The position numbers were made by a program, and so were the translations under genes. This document shows, piece after piece, positions 12,195 to 24,220 of a DNA stretch of 64,000 nt (within the stretch, counting starts at the first letter, position 1; each line of letters starts with the position of its first letter). Source of the DNA: Aulostomus chinensis (taxonomy: Eukaryota; Chordata; Actinopteri; Syngnathiformes; Aulostomidae); contig JBBMOA010000007.1 of assembly GCA_037954235.1 (NCBI GenBank), positions 2,062,501-2,126,500 of the forward strand, given 5' to 3'. Under the pieces are notes generated by a model. It made no database searches. It was not told the DNA's origin and saw nothing but the letters and a program-made list of their open reading frames with translations.

Positions 12195-15100
12195 ATGCAG
12201 AACATCCTCGATCAAAACCTGGATATGGCTACAGCTCTACTGGCTGGGGAGAAGTTGAAGGAGCTCATCTTGCCGGGCTCCTCTCAGGATGAGAAGGGCG
12301 GGGCGCTGGCTGGCCTGATGGTGCAGCTCAAACTGGAGCTGCCCTTCGATCGTGTTGTTACGATCGGGACGGTGATCATCCCCATCCTGCTGGTCACCCT
12401 CGTCTTCACCAGAAACTTTGCAGGTGAGCCCCTCAGCTGTCACATCTGTGGACAGACCTGAAGTTTGTGGCAGAATCTTGCCTCGGCTCTGACATGAAAG
12501 ACAGCTCCACGTGTTTCCATGTAGCAACACATGGTTGGTCAGGTCTGGGTCAATAAACGCAAGTGGTAACTTCAATGGTGTATTAGCCATACAGCGCTTT
12601 TGTGTCTCTTGGTAAGACCGAGCTTAGTGGGAGATTGAGCGAGGAAGGCGAACCTGTGAGAGAGACGGACTGGAGATGGGGGCATGCAGATCGTTGAGAG
12701 GGAGAGAAGAAGGAAGAGTGCAAGTGATGGATTGGAGGGCTGTTATTTGCTGCTGAGTCAGGCTCTCTGCACAGCAGCATTAACCAGCTGGGACTGGGGG
12801 TCTAACTTCAGCAGCACAGAGACGTGGGTGTCCGCACAACTTTTGTGTATTCACTCAACGGCGTGTTAGCTGCTGCATTTTTGGGGCATTGTGAACAAAT
12901 TTGTGGATGACTCAGCACAAGGACAGCACATTGTGGTGTCACTGCATATGTTCTGCTTCAGCCACAGCATAAAAATGTAGATGCTGACTTTTAAAAACCA
13001 CGTGAATATTTTGAATAAATGTTTACGTTGGATTCTTCAGTGAGTTTCAAAGGTTAGACTTCGTTGCTTAACTGCAACAGGAAGAGACCTCTTGTGGTAA
13101 AGTTCATGTGTGTGCTACATTTGGAAATATTTACTCTTAAAATAGCTGAACGCACACTTTACGTAAACAGCAACACGTGGACGGAAATGTTTGGACATGA
13201 TTTTCACCCCACAGCCAACAGTTCAATTTCAGGTTCCAGAACCTGTTCGGCCCAATCAGGAATCTGACAGTCCTCCACGTCCTGCTGAGATCAAATGGGC
13301 TTCGCCTAAATCTGTCAGTTAACCCTGATGTGAGTTAGTTATCGAGTCAGTGGTGACGTATAGTTCTCTTATGTGTACACGCAGACGATGAAAGTAAGGA
13401 CAGAGTATCAAAACATAGAAAAGTAAATCTAAATTATAGCGTGACATATTTCTCTGCCTTGTTAAAGCAAGCTTGACTATTTTTTGTCCCTCTTCTGTCC
13501 TCAGAGGAGTCCATATACTGTTATACACCTCACAACTTCACCAGAGACCAGGCACTGTACGCACGAGGCTACTGCTGGACAGAGCTGCGCGACGCTGTGC
13601 CTGGCATGGAGTCTCACCTCTGGCCTTCACTCTTTGAGCACAAGTTCCTGCCCTACGCCCTGCTGGCCTTTGCTGGGATCATGTACATTCCTGCTTTGGG
13701 CTGGGAGTTCCTTGCCTCTACGCGGCTCACTTCAGAGCTCAATTTCCTGCTTCAAGAGATTGATAACTGCTACCATCGAGCTGCTGAGGGACGAGCGCCA
13801 AAGATTGAGAAGCAGATCCAATCCAAAGGACCTGGCATAACCGAGCGAGAGAGGAGGGAGATCATAGAGAATGCAGAGAAGGAGAAGAGTCCTGAGCAGA
13901 ACCTGTTTGAGAAGTATTTAGAGAGACGTGGTCAAAGTAACTTTTTGGCTAAAATCTACCTGGCACGCCACCTGGCAATTATCTGCCTCAGTTCCATCCC
14001 CATTTCCTACCTGAGCGCTTACTATCACCGCCAAAGGCAGAATGAATTTACCTGTGCCCTGGGAGAGCCCCCAGACATTAGCAGCTACCCGGAGCTGAAG
14101 CTCAGGGTCAACTGTAAGCTACCTGCTGTGCAGCTGCAACGGATCATGGCAGCAGTGGACATCGCTCTGCTCTGCACCATGAACCTCATTATTCTGCTCA
14201 ATTTGCTGCATTTGTTTGTGGTGCGCAAGTCAAACTTTGTATTTGACAAACTGCATAAGGTTGGTATAAAGACACGGCGCCGCTGGCAGAAGTCTCAGTT
14301 CTGTGATATCAATATCCTGGCCATGTTCTGCAATGAGAACCGGGACCACATCAAGTCACTGAACCGCCTGGACTTCATCACCAATGAGAGTGACCTCATG
14401 TATGACAATGTGGTCAGGCAGCTGCTGGCTGCACTGGCACAGTCCAACCATGATGCTACACCCACTGTAAGGGAATCTGGGATACAAACACTAGATCCTA
14501 ACATGGATCCCTCTGATCTTAGAGTGGGAGAGATGGCCACGGAACCCCTTGTTATCAAAAGGCCCCGCAAGAAGATCAAGTGGATCCCAACCTCAAATCC
14601 TCTTCCTCAGCCATTCAAGGTAAAGTAACTGTTATCTGTTCTCCCATAATTCATCAATATTCATGAACAACACCGCAGACAGACGTGGAATAATGGAACC
14701 TCCTGCATACGGTCCTCTCGAAAAAGAACAATACGTACAATGCTTGTTCACCAGAGCACCACAGTTCTAGCGGAGACGTGCGATCGATCATCTGTCACTG
14801 TTGCATCCTGCAGTTAGGCCTTTCAAAACATTTCAAACACTTCGGTGCTGCTGCTCTAAATGTCCCCTTTTGTTGATTATATAATAAAATGGCCTGATTT
14901 ATATATATATATATATATATACTGTATATATATACTGTATATATATACTGTATATATATACTGTATATATATACTGTATATATATATATTTTTTTTAATT
15001 TAATTTTTTTTTGCCTTCCCTAAAGGAACCCCTTACCCTGACACGTTTGGAAAATAACACCAAACCTGAGAAACCCAAACCACTGAGGAGAAAGACAGTC

Positions 15101-18100
15101 GCGGACAGCTTCATCGCACCACTTCTGGATAGCAAAAGCACACAACATCCTGCAACGAAAGGTAAACAGTGCAGTGTACAGGAGGTCCGTGGCCTTCCAC
15201 GCAGTGACAGATTGCAGTGGTCCCAGTTCCACAGTGAGAACAGGGCTCCCATGGCATTGGCGCTCCGATCGAACCACCGTGCATGTCCCTCACAGCACCA
15301 AACAGGAGACAGACCATTTGCAACATCCTTGTGACACACTGGAAATTGGATATGTAGTTGCTAAACTACTACTCAGAAGTTATGCAGGCTGCTAATGTGA
15401 TGTCAGTGTATATGATATCTCACTTTTTGAGGCTCACCCTAACAACGCTAACAGCAGATGTGATCACAACTACTGTTTGTACATGGTTATCTGTTCTTCA
15501 ACATGTGGCGCGGAGAAACGCCAGCTGTCACTGGCTGTAATACCCTCACGATGGTTGGAGAACTATGAAAATGCCCCTCTGGCAGGAAAAAACCTAGTAT
15601 TGAACTTACATTTACCAAAAGACCAGAAGCACGACTTCAGCCATGACATATAAAACCCCAGCCAAGGCCAGGAAGCAGTTAATAACAGTTCAGAGAGGAA
15701 ATGCTTGAGACAGGTTTCAGTTTTAGTGTCCAAATCTACACTGTTTTAAGTGAATCTGTCCATGTGTCATTGTAGATTTAAGTGGGATGGAGAAAAAGCA
15801 CACTCGCAACTTCTCTCTGGACGTTCACCCCTACATGCTGACCATTCGCAAGCCCAAGGTGGAGACCACAACCACAGAGGCACTGCCCTCAGAGCACAAC
15901 ATGGACGCGGTGTTTCTCGAAGGCACACACACTATTGTTCATGTGTCTGGTGCAATCACAGGTAAGCCTGACTGTTGTGTCTGACTGATCACTTTTCACA
16001 TCGATGCCGTGGGTCGCATCCATATACCAAGATCACGATACCACCGCTGCAGACAATGTCTCAAATTGTAGCTTCTGCAGTCAGAGTGTGTCCCTGAAAG
16101 AGGCATGTTCAGATAATATCAGAATGATAAGGACTCGGCTGCACCGGGTCAGGCTTTGGCGATGAAATAGAGAATCAGGTGACCCTCAAGTATGTGGCCA
16201 ACGATTTTAGAGCAATGGATGGAAAGAAAATGGTCCAAGAAACTGTGAGTAAACTCTCAGAATGTCTGTACGACTTCTGCCAGTCCAGACGCACATTTTC
16301 TGCTAACACTGCAACATTTGGTCAGGGACCCAGAGCCGGCCCGAGCCTTTAGGGGGCCCTAAGCGGAATTTGATTTTGCCGCCCCCCCAAACACCACCAT
16401 CACCATGCGGAGTAAACTGTGCTTTGCGTTTATTGAGACAACTGTCACTCTATAATGTTACATTATCAAGTATGAAAGCAGATTGTTCTTTTTTCTCATC
16501 CTCTGTCCTCGAAGCGAAGTAAAATCTGGTCAACTGGACGTAAGTTTATCTTGAAGACGTTTCACCTCTCATCCGAGAGGCTTCTTCAGTTCTAGTGAAG
16601 AGTGTGGAAACTCCAGCTTATAAACCTATGTGGGAGTGGTCAGTGCTATTGTGGTGGAAACGACCCTCCCGAGACTCACCTGGCCTCCCCAAACAACAGT
16701 CGTTGTGCGGTGTCAGGGAGTTTCAGGGGTGGTCGTTAGGGAGTTTCACCGACCACTCAGATGCTAATGGGCTGTGCTGGCAGCAGCCGTTCCACATGGG
16801 TCTTTCAGCTGAACTCTTTGGGGAAGCTTTGAAAGGACTTGGTTGTAAATAGGAGAAAGGAAATGTTGCAGTCCACCTCCTCTGTTCAAAGATGGTTTCT
16901 CTATCCTGACGTGGATGGCTTCTTTAACTCCTCTTTCAAACCATCTGTCCTCTCTGTCGAGGATTTGGACATGGTCGTCCTGGAAGGAGTGGCTTTCCTC
17001 CTTGAGGTGGAGGAAAACCGCTGAGTCCTGTCCTCCAGAGTTGGCTCTTCTATGTTGGGCCATGCGCTTGTTGAGGGGCTGTTTGGTTTCCCCTATGTAG
17101 AGATCCGTGCAGGCCTCACTGCATCTGACAGCGTATACCAGATTGCTTTTCTGGCTGTGAGGGGTGGGATCTTTGGGGTGAACCAGTCTTTGTCTCAGAG
17201 TGTTGTCTGGTTTAAAAGACACAGGGATGCGGTGCTTGTTATAGATTCTCCTTAATTTCTCAGAAACCCCTGCCACATAGGGGATCACTATGTTTTTTCT
17301 CCTGCCTTCTTCATCTTCCCTCCTCCTGGAGCTCTCCTCCTTTCTGGACCTGGAAGAGGATTTTACAAAGGTCCAGTCTGGGAAGCCACAAGTTTTAAGT
17401 GCTCTTTTCAGATGCTGCTGTTCTTTTTTCCGGCCTTGGACGCTGGTGGGGATGGTCTCCGCTCGGTGTTGCAGCGTCCTGATGACACCTAACTTGTACT
17501 CCAGAGGATGGTGAGAGTCAAAAAGCAAGTATTGGTCTGTGTGGGTGGGTTTCCTGTACACATCCACCCTCAGGCTCCTGTCCTCTTGAATGTAGACGTC
17601 GCAGTCCAAAAAGGGCAGATGGTTGTCTTTCACATCCTCTCTGGTGAACTTGATGTTGACGTCTACCGAGTTGATGTGTGCTGTAAACGGTTGTACCTCC
17701 TGAACCTTGATCTTCACCCAGGTGTCATCAACGTATCGGAACCAGTGGGTGGGGGAGGGTCCACTGAAGGAAGTCAGGGCCCTCTGTTCCACCTCTTCCA
17801 TGTATAGGTTGGCCACGATAGGAGATACGGGAGAACCCATGGCACAGCCGTGTTTTTGCCTGAAAAACTTCCCTCTGTACTGGAAGTAAGTTGTGTTCAG
17901 GCAAAGGTCCAGAAGTTGGCAGATTTGGTCTGGATTGAGGTTGGTCCTGTTGCTGAGGGTGTTGTCCAGCTGTAGGCGTTTCCTCACTGTTTCCACAGCC
18001 TCCACGGTAGGGACGCAGGTGAACAAGGAGGTCACATCGTAGGACACCATGGTCTCATTTGGGTCCAGCTTGAGTTCTCTACCCTTGTTCACGAAGTCCA

Positions 18101-21100
18101 TGGAATTCTGGACGTGGTGGGGGGTTTTCCCTACCAAGGGGGCTAAGATGGTGGCGACGTGTTTGCCGATGTTGTACGTCACGGAGTTTATGCTGCTGAC
18201 AATGGGTCGGAGCGGGGCACCTTCCTTGTGGATTTTGGGGAGGCCGTAAATCCGTGGAACTGCGTCTCCGGGGTACAGGCGGTGATACTCCAAGCGGTTG
18301 ATGATTTCCCCCCTTTGCAGCTTCTGTAGGTGTTCCACCACTTTCTTCTTATAGCTGCTGGTGGGGTCGCGTTTTAAGGTCTCATATGTGTGAATGTCAC
18401 TGAGAAGAGAAATGATCCTGTCCTGGTAGTCAGTTGTGTCAAGGACCACCGTGCATCTTCCTTTGTCAGCCGGAAGGATGGTGATGTTCTCATCTTTGCT
18501 CAGTGCATTCAAGGCCTTCCTTTCCTGGACCGAGAGGTTGGCAGAGGGGACCTTCGCTTCGGAGAGGGCCGCTGTGACCTTGAGTCGTAGTTCATCTGCT
18601 TCTGTGGTGGAGAGGTTGTTCTTCTTGATGGCGGATTCTGTGGCAGTGATGAGGTCCACCGTCGGGAGATGTTTCGGGGTGACAGCAAAGTTCATTCCTT
18701 TGGCAAGGACGCGTTTCTCAGGACAGGTGAGCTCCCTGTTGGATAAGTTCCTTATCCACCTGTCCTGTGAGTCCGCTGGGGTTGGGCCTTCTGCTTCTCG
18801 TTCCCGGTCAAGGCGAGACTGGAGGCGCGCGAATTTCCTTTTCTGCCTCTCCTTGCTCTTCTGATGTTGAGATAGTTGGGCTGTCCCAACGAAGGAGGTG
18901 ACCTTGTCCAAGATGGCGGGTGGCAAAAATGGCGATAACTCTTGATTAAGGTGATCTAGCTTGCTCTTTAGTCCCTCGATGGTGAAATGGACCTGTCTCA
19001 CTCTCTCGTTGAGAAGCTGATTTTGGGCCCGTTCCAAAATCTTGCTGGCCCCGTGGCCCCTCACGGTGGATCCTAATAGTAGGCTAGTGGGAATGAGGTT
19101 GTGTTGGCGGCATCGGAGGTTGAAACGTAGATGGTTCCTGTAGTCTGCGATTTTCCACAAGGAAGGTGCCCCGCTCCGACCCATTGTCAGCAGCATAAAC
19201 TCCGTGACGTACAACATCGGCAAACACGTCGCCACCATCTTAGCCCCCTTGGTAGGGAAAACCCCCCACCACGTCCAGAATTCCATGGACTTCGTGAACA
19301 AGGTTAGAGAACTCAAGCTGGACCCAGATGAGACCATGGTGTCCTACGATGTGACCTCCTTGTTCACCTGCATCCCTACCGTGGAGGCTGTGGAAACAGT
19401 GAGGAAACGCCTACAGCTGGACAACACCCTCAGCAACAGGACCAACCTCAATCCAGACCAAATCTGCCAACTTCTGGACCTTTGCCTGAACACAACTTAC
19501 TTCCAGTACAGAGGGAAGTTTTTCAGGCAAAAACACGGCTGTGCCATGGGTTCTCCCGTATCTCCTATCGTGGCCAACCTATACATGGAAGAGGTGGAAC
19601 AGAGGGCCCTGACTTCCTTCAGTGGACCCTCCCCCACCCACTGGTTCCGATACGTTGATGACACCTGGGTGAAGATCAAGGTTCAGGAGGTACAACCGTT
19701 TACAGCACACATCAACTCGGTAGACGTCAACATCAAGTTCACCAGAGAGGATGTGAAAGACAACCATCTGCCCTTTTTGGACTGCGACGTCTACATTCAA
19801 GAGGACAGGAGCCTGAGGGTGGATGTGTACAGGAAACCCACCCACACAGACCAATACTTGCTTTTTGACTCTCACCATCCTCTGGAGCACAAGTTAGGTG
19901 TCATCAGGACGCTGCAACACCGAGCGGAGACCATCCCCACCAGCGTCCAAGGCCGGAAAAAAGAACAGCAGCATCTGAAAAGAGCACTTAAAACTTGTGG
20001 CTTCCCAGACTGGACCTTTGTAAAATCCTCTTCCAGGTCCAGAAAGGAGGAGAGCTCCAGGAGGAGGGAAGATGAAGAAGGCAGGAGAAAAAACATAGTG
20101 ATCCCCTATGTGGCAGGGGTTTCTGAGAAATTAAGGAGAATCTATAACAAGCACCGCATCCCTGTGTCTTTTAAACCAGACAACACTCTGAGACAAAGAC
20201 TGGTTCACCCCAAAGATCCCACCCCTCACAGCCAGAAAAGCAATCTGGTATACGCTGTCAGATGCAGTGAGGCCTGCACGGATCTCTACATAGGGGAAAC
20301 CAAACAGCCCCTCAACAAGCGCATGGCCCAAAATAGAAGAGCCAACTCTGGAGGACAGGACTCAGCGGTTTTCCTCCACCTCAAGGAGGAAAGCCACTCC
20401 TTCCAGGACGACCATGTCCAAATCCTCGACAGAGAGGACAGATGGTTTGAAAGAGGAGTTAAAGAAGCCATCCACGTCAGGATAGAGAAACCATCTTTGA
20501 ACAGAGGAGGTGGACTGCGACATTTCCTTTCACCTATTTACAACCAAGTCCTTTCAAAGCTTCCTCAAAGAGTTCAGCTGAAAGACCCATGTGGAACGGC
20601 TGATGCCAGCACAGCCCATTAGCATCTGAGTGGTCGGTGAAACTCCCTAACGACCACCCCTGAAACTCCCTGACACCTCACAACGACTGTCGTTTGGGGA
20701 GGCTAGGTGAGTCTCGGGAGGGTCGTTTCCACCACAATAGCACTGACCACCCCCACATAGGTTTATAAGCTGGAGTTTCCACACTCTTCACTAGAACTGA
20801 AGAAGCCTCTCGGATGAGAGGTGAAACGTCTTCAAGATAAACTTACGTCCAGTTGACCAGATTTTACTTCGCTTCGATCTACGATGACCTGGAGGAATGA
20901 GAACCTACACAGACATCCTCTGTCCTTTTCTTCTTTTTCTTCTGGGCACCAGAGGCAAACTTCCTTTTAAGTGTCATGCTTAACATTAGATTAGCATCTC
21001 TTCCAAACCAACCTTGAGCTTGCAGTGTCAGGCTATGCATGCGACGAGGTGTCTAGCTGATGCGCACGAGTCATGACTCAAAGGATGGCAGGTGTGTTGA

Positions 21101-21872
21101 TCATGAAATCAGAATTTTCTTGTATTGAATAATTCGTTCATTCATTAAATGAGGTTGTCACTTCTTTAAAATATCTAATAGGTCAAAAAAAATAAAAGCA
21201 ACCCCCCCCCCCCAAAAAAAAAACCACAAAACAAAACATGGTGGCAAGCAGATGCTCAGTTGGCTTACGCCTCGGGCCGGCCCTGCAGGAACCTCACGTC
21301 CAGGATGAATGAATATGCAAAACATTTATGCTTGTTTGATTGGCTGACTTTGGCTGACAGTTTCAATACTGGATTGTCTGTCTGGAACCCATTCTGGACA
21401 GGGTCAGGCGGTGCTTGTCTACTTAATGCAGGTTACCTCAGTCTTTATGTAACCCGAGAACTGTTGTATTTTGGTCCAAACAAGATGGAGGTCTGTGTAT
21501 TGACCCCTTACCCCAGCCTGAGTCTGAGCCCTTCTTTCTGCCCCTGTCCTCACAGAGACCAAGGTTTGCTCTCCAGAGTCCACCAACACTGCCTTTTCTA
21601 CAGTGACCCTGCCCACCACTACATACGTAAACGGTGTTAGCCCCAACCCACCGTCCAGTGAGGACGCCCTCAGTCCCAAGCCCTCTCCTCCGAGGGAGCC
21701 TCTCAACAAGGCAGAAAATTTTGAGTCCCAGCCACCCCCCCTGACCAGAGCCCCCACTCACCAGCTGCTGAGTATTCACCACACACTGTTTGAGGAAGAG
21801 GAGGATGAGGAGAACCGTCGAGACAGACTAGCAGAGAGACCTGGGGAGCTCATTGCTGCTGGGGAATGTTGA
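12195..21872 (+). CDS. panx2: Pannexin-2 large-pore channel
   Basis: Coding exons are 12195-12423, 13505-14619, 15026-15161, 15776-15961 and 21556-21872 (TGA), summing to 660 codons plus stop; human PANX2 is 677. The start ATG sits directly on a TTGCCCCAG acceptor. The N-terminus (DMATALLAGEKL) and the long central block match PANX2 rather than PANX1/3, including FDRVVTIGTV, NEFTCALG, SQFCDINILAMFCNENRDHI and KWIPTSNPLPQPFK. Four hydrophobic spans lie near residues 53-75, 125-148 and in the segments around CLSSIPISYL and LCTMNLIILLNLL. Paired extracellular cysteines (C82, C100 and one pair in loop 2) and the glycosylation sequon N87-F-T are kept. Known role: heptameric large-pore channel, enriched in brain, partly intracellular. 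The C-terminus stops at LIAAGEC and lacks the extra roughly 25 residues of the mammalian end, so a further 3' exon or a lineage-specific shortening is possible. Confidence 0.93.
14901..14989 (+). repeat. AT-rich 13-bp tandem repeat near a panx2 acceptor
   Basis: A (AT)n run followed by about five copies of ACTGTATATATAT. The array ends about 36 bases before the exon at 15026. The units are near-palindromic and could form cruciform or hairpin structures. Confidence 0.85.
16764..19153 (-). CDS. Penelope-like reverse transcriptase / GIY-YIG endonuclease, minus copy
   Basis: An open frame of nearly 800 codons belonging to the element. N-terminal helical basic region (around ERQKRKFARLQSRL), then reverse transcriptase blocks: LPADKGRCTVVL, YGLPKIHKEGAPLRPIVSS, SYDVTSLFTCVP, GCAMGSPVSPIVANLYMEE and the catalytic YVDDTW. 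The C-terminal part has a CxxxC-type motif and DLYIGETKQPLNKRMAQHRR, the GIY-YIG-type nuclease characteristic of Penelope-like elements. The frame has no internal stop, which suggests recent insertion. The true start is missing: reading upstream past 19153 enters the antisense of the other arm. Function inferred for the family: target-primed copying of element RNA. Confidence 0.85.
19154..20622 (+). CDS. Penelope-like reverse transcriptase / endonuclease, 5'-truncated plus copy
   Basis: The open frame begins inside the reverse transcriptase domain at the KIHKEGAPLRP block and continues through SYDVTSLFTCIP, YVDDTW and the LYIGETKQPL nuclease motif to a TAG at 20620. The first ATG-like codon is internal, so the fragment cannot encode a whole enzyme. 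Against the minus copy I see about seven substitutions over some 470 residues (for example CIP/CVP, LEHK/LEYK, AQNRR/AQHRR). Antisense open frames across this region are shadows. Confidence 0.8.
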
Positions 21873-23268
21873 AGAGGATGAGGAGTTACCTTGTCACAAC
21901 CACACTCTGCACATATGAGCACCATGACAACCACCAACTATCAACATCCACCTCGACTCACTCAACGAACTCACACACGTCACAGGTGCACTGGGCTGAC
22001 GAGCAGCCTCGGGACGCCAGGAAAACATTAGTGAACAGCTGAACTTTTAGAAGAGCGAATATCTAGGACAAAGGTTTGTGTGTTCGATGGCGATGACCCG
22101 AGTATCACTGTAGGAAATGATGTCATGTTCATGTCTCAGGATGACTGTGTTCCGCAAACCACCCTCCAATGAAACCAGCAGTGACATAAGTCAACAGGGT
22201 GCTACAGTGCAGAGTCACAGAGCTACGGTGGACAGGCCTGATGAGTGGATGGATGAGAGCGCTTTCTTCAGATACACACTAGAGATACATATCTGCAGAG
22301 AGGACTGTATCGTGGCTTAAAAAACTAGTATGTTAAACACATATGATAACGCTTGGTCCCTTTATCCCAATAACCAAGTAGACAGGTAGTTCACGCAATA
22401 CAGATCTGCACAATTAATATGCAAAAGATCACAATATATTTGTGGCAATAATAATGTTTGCGCTTACAGCATCATATCTCCCTGTACGCTAAACATGTAT
22501 AGACACATCATACGAACCAGTGTTAGTGATGAGTCGGGCTGCCACACTTTTCACGGCTTTAGTATTGCCGTCTTATTCGGGGCGAGCAGCAGACCTTGAC
22601 TCAACAAGAGCTGCACGCCATCTTTGGTAGGTCAGCTGGCATATTGGCATAAGAACCGACTCCACAACGAATGTGAGGCTTTGATAAACAATGTGAAATA
22701 TTGCTCATGTTAAATCCATCACACACACACACACACACTTGAGGGCGTTTTCTACTTGAGGACTTGAATGCAGCTCCAGCGTGATGAGTGGAGCAGGACT
22801 CACTGGGGAAGGTTGTGATTGGAGTGTTGTGCTCGCTCTCTGTGGAAGTGCTGTAACGTGAAGTGAATGAAATGACCAAGTCATGTTGAATAGTTCCTCT
22901 CTGGATTGTTTAAACGTTAGATTGCCATCTGCTGGTCTGGCACAATCTGAACTTGTTACAGTTATTCTGCCCTGTCTCACACTGTGCATTGTAATCACCC
23001 AAAAAAAAAAAAAAAAAAATCAAAAAAAAAAAGCAAAGGAATTAGTAGTTAGAAGTAGTTTGCTTGTTATTTATAGCATAACAAAGGTCTATATGAGCAC
23101 CTTCCACAGGGAATGAGTGAGTGAACAAGGGGATGTGTGCCGAACAAAACCTCTCCCTACATTTCATGCAGCTGTGTGCACACGACAGCAACTTTATGAA
23201 AGAAACTGTCTGCAATCACACCAAAAAGACATCCACTGTCGAAGACATTAGAGGTGCTGGGGCCCATA

Positions 23269-23312
23269 CCTGGCCCCCTGCCTGGCCCCCTTCCTGGCCC
23301 CCTACCTGGCCA
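23269..23312 (+). repeat. 12-bp tandem repeat CCTGGCCCCCTN
   Basis: About 3.7 copies, differing only at the last base of the unit, in the presumed panx2 3' UTR. Confidence 0.8.
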
Positions 23313-24016
23313 GATGTACTCGACTCATTTCCCCCTCTGAGCCAGTCAAGAAGAACCCACTTCTGACTTGTGATGGGGGGGCTGCAATTTACTTACTTCA
23401 GCTTCCAGTTATTACCAACTTAGTTTTTGTGGGGTTCCATCTCATTTCCGTGACAATGATTGGCCCAAAATCCCCTTGTTGGACTACTCAAGCACACAAA
23501 ATTCATTCAAAAGCACTTTAACACTTGTAGCACGAGTGTGCTTGTGTGTGTATGTGCGTGTGTGAGTGTGTGTGTTTGTGTGTGTGAGTGTGTGAAACCC
23601 TGTTATATGTTGTACACAAATCACTTAAACTCGTGGCTCCCAGCTTTTGGGCATTCACTTGAAAGGATTGGAGAAGCAAAAAAAGGATACAAGTTTAATT
23701 TTAGTTAAATTGGAGTCAGCACCGTCAGCAGGCTCTTGGGCTGCTTGACCCAAACATGCTGCATTGTTCTGTCTGAGCTGACCCAAACAAATGCGATGTG
23801 AAGGATTGAGTTTTCACACAACCAAGAATCCAAGAGCAGTATTGACATGGCAGGTAAAAGAAGCAATATTAGGCCTGTATATTAGCTAGATGTATTAGCA
23901 ATATCCACAGCAGCTGCCAGCACAAACGAAGACAGAAGCCCAAACACAGAAGACAGTCTTTTCTGTGGCACAACCCAACCCAATAACCCCCCCTTTTTTT
24001 ATTTTTTACTTTTTCC

Positions 24017-24022
24017 AATAAA
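24017..24022 (+). promoter_or_regulatory. panx2: Candidate panx2 poly(A) signal
   Basis: AATAAA in the AT-rich stretch 2.1 kb after the panx2 stop and just before the trabd promoter. The intervening 21873-24016 is a plausible 3' UTR with a CA repeat (22718-22738), an A-run (about 23000-23033) and an imperfect GT repeat (about 23537-23597). Confidence 0.4.
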
Positions 24023-24220
24023 GAACGTGGAAGCATCATGTCAAGAGGGTTAGCCAGACACCTGAGAACCACGAGCTTTATGTAATTTTGTGTGCAATTT
24101 TTCATATTTAAACACGTAAAAATTCAAGATTTTGATTGTAATGTGTAAAATGTTAGAATGAAAACAAATTAAATATCATTTTCTTAAAAAAAAAACAACA
24201 AAACCAAACAAAAACACTCT

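Larger units (their letters stand above)
16510..20913. mobile_element. Penelope-like retroelement inserted as an inverted (back-to-back) pair
   Basis: Two copies joined 5' to 5' at about 19153/19154. The minus-strand copy covers 16510-19153; the plus-strand copy covers 19154-20913 and is more 5'-truncated. They share arms of 1723 bp (16510-18232 and 19154-20876), equal in length with no net indels and only a handful of amino-acid differences. The right end carries an extra tail of about 37 bases (20877-20913) missing on the left. A 13-bp direct repeat CATCCTCTGTCCT flanks the whole structure (16497-16509 and 20914-20926), showing that it arrived as one insertion. Inverted partial copies and a short terminal extension are typical of Penelope-like elements. 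Confidence 0.85.
16331..21285. mobile_element. Non-autonomous hAT-like DNA transposon, split by a nested retroelement
   Basis: The left end reads CAGAGCCGGCCCGAG and the right end, on the other strand, CAGGGCCGGCCCGAG: inverted terminal repeats of 15 bases with one mismatch. Flanking 8-bp duplications are CAGGGACC (16323-16330) and CAGGAACC (21286-21293), one mismatch. CAG-initial inverted repeats with 8-bp duplications are the hallmark of the hAT superfamily. Without the Penelope-like insertion the element is only about 540 bp and has no transposase, so it is a MITE-like derivative. It lies in the last panx2 intron. Confidence 0.65.

Noticed and set aside
19154..19337. First about 60 codons of the 857-codon minus-strand frame
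   Set aside because: This part is the antisense of the plus-strand arm; the real Penelope-like coding sequence starts at the junction near 19153.
19497..20471. Several antisense open frames across the Penelope-like plus copy (and their mirror images at 16839-18249)
   Set aside because: Shadows of the reverse transcriptase frame; identical peptides appear in both arms because the arms are inverted copies.
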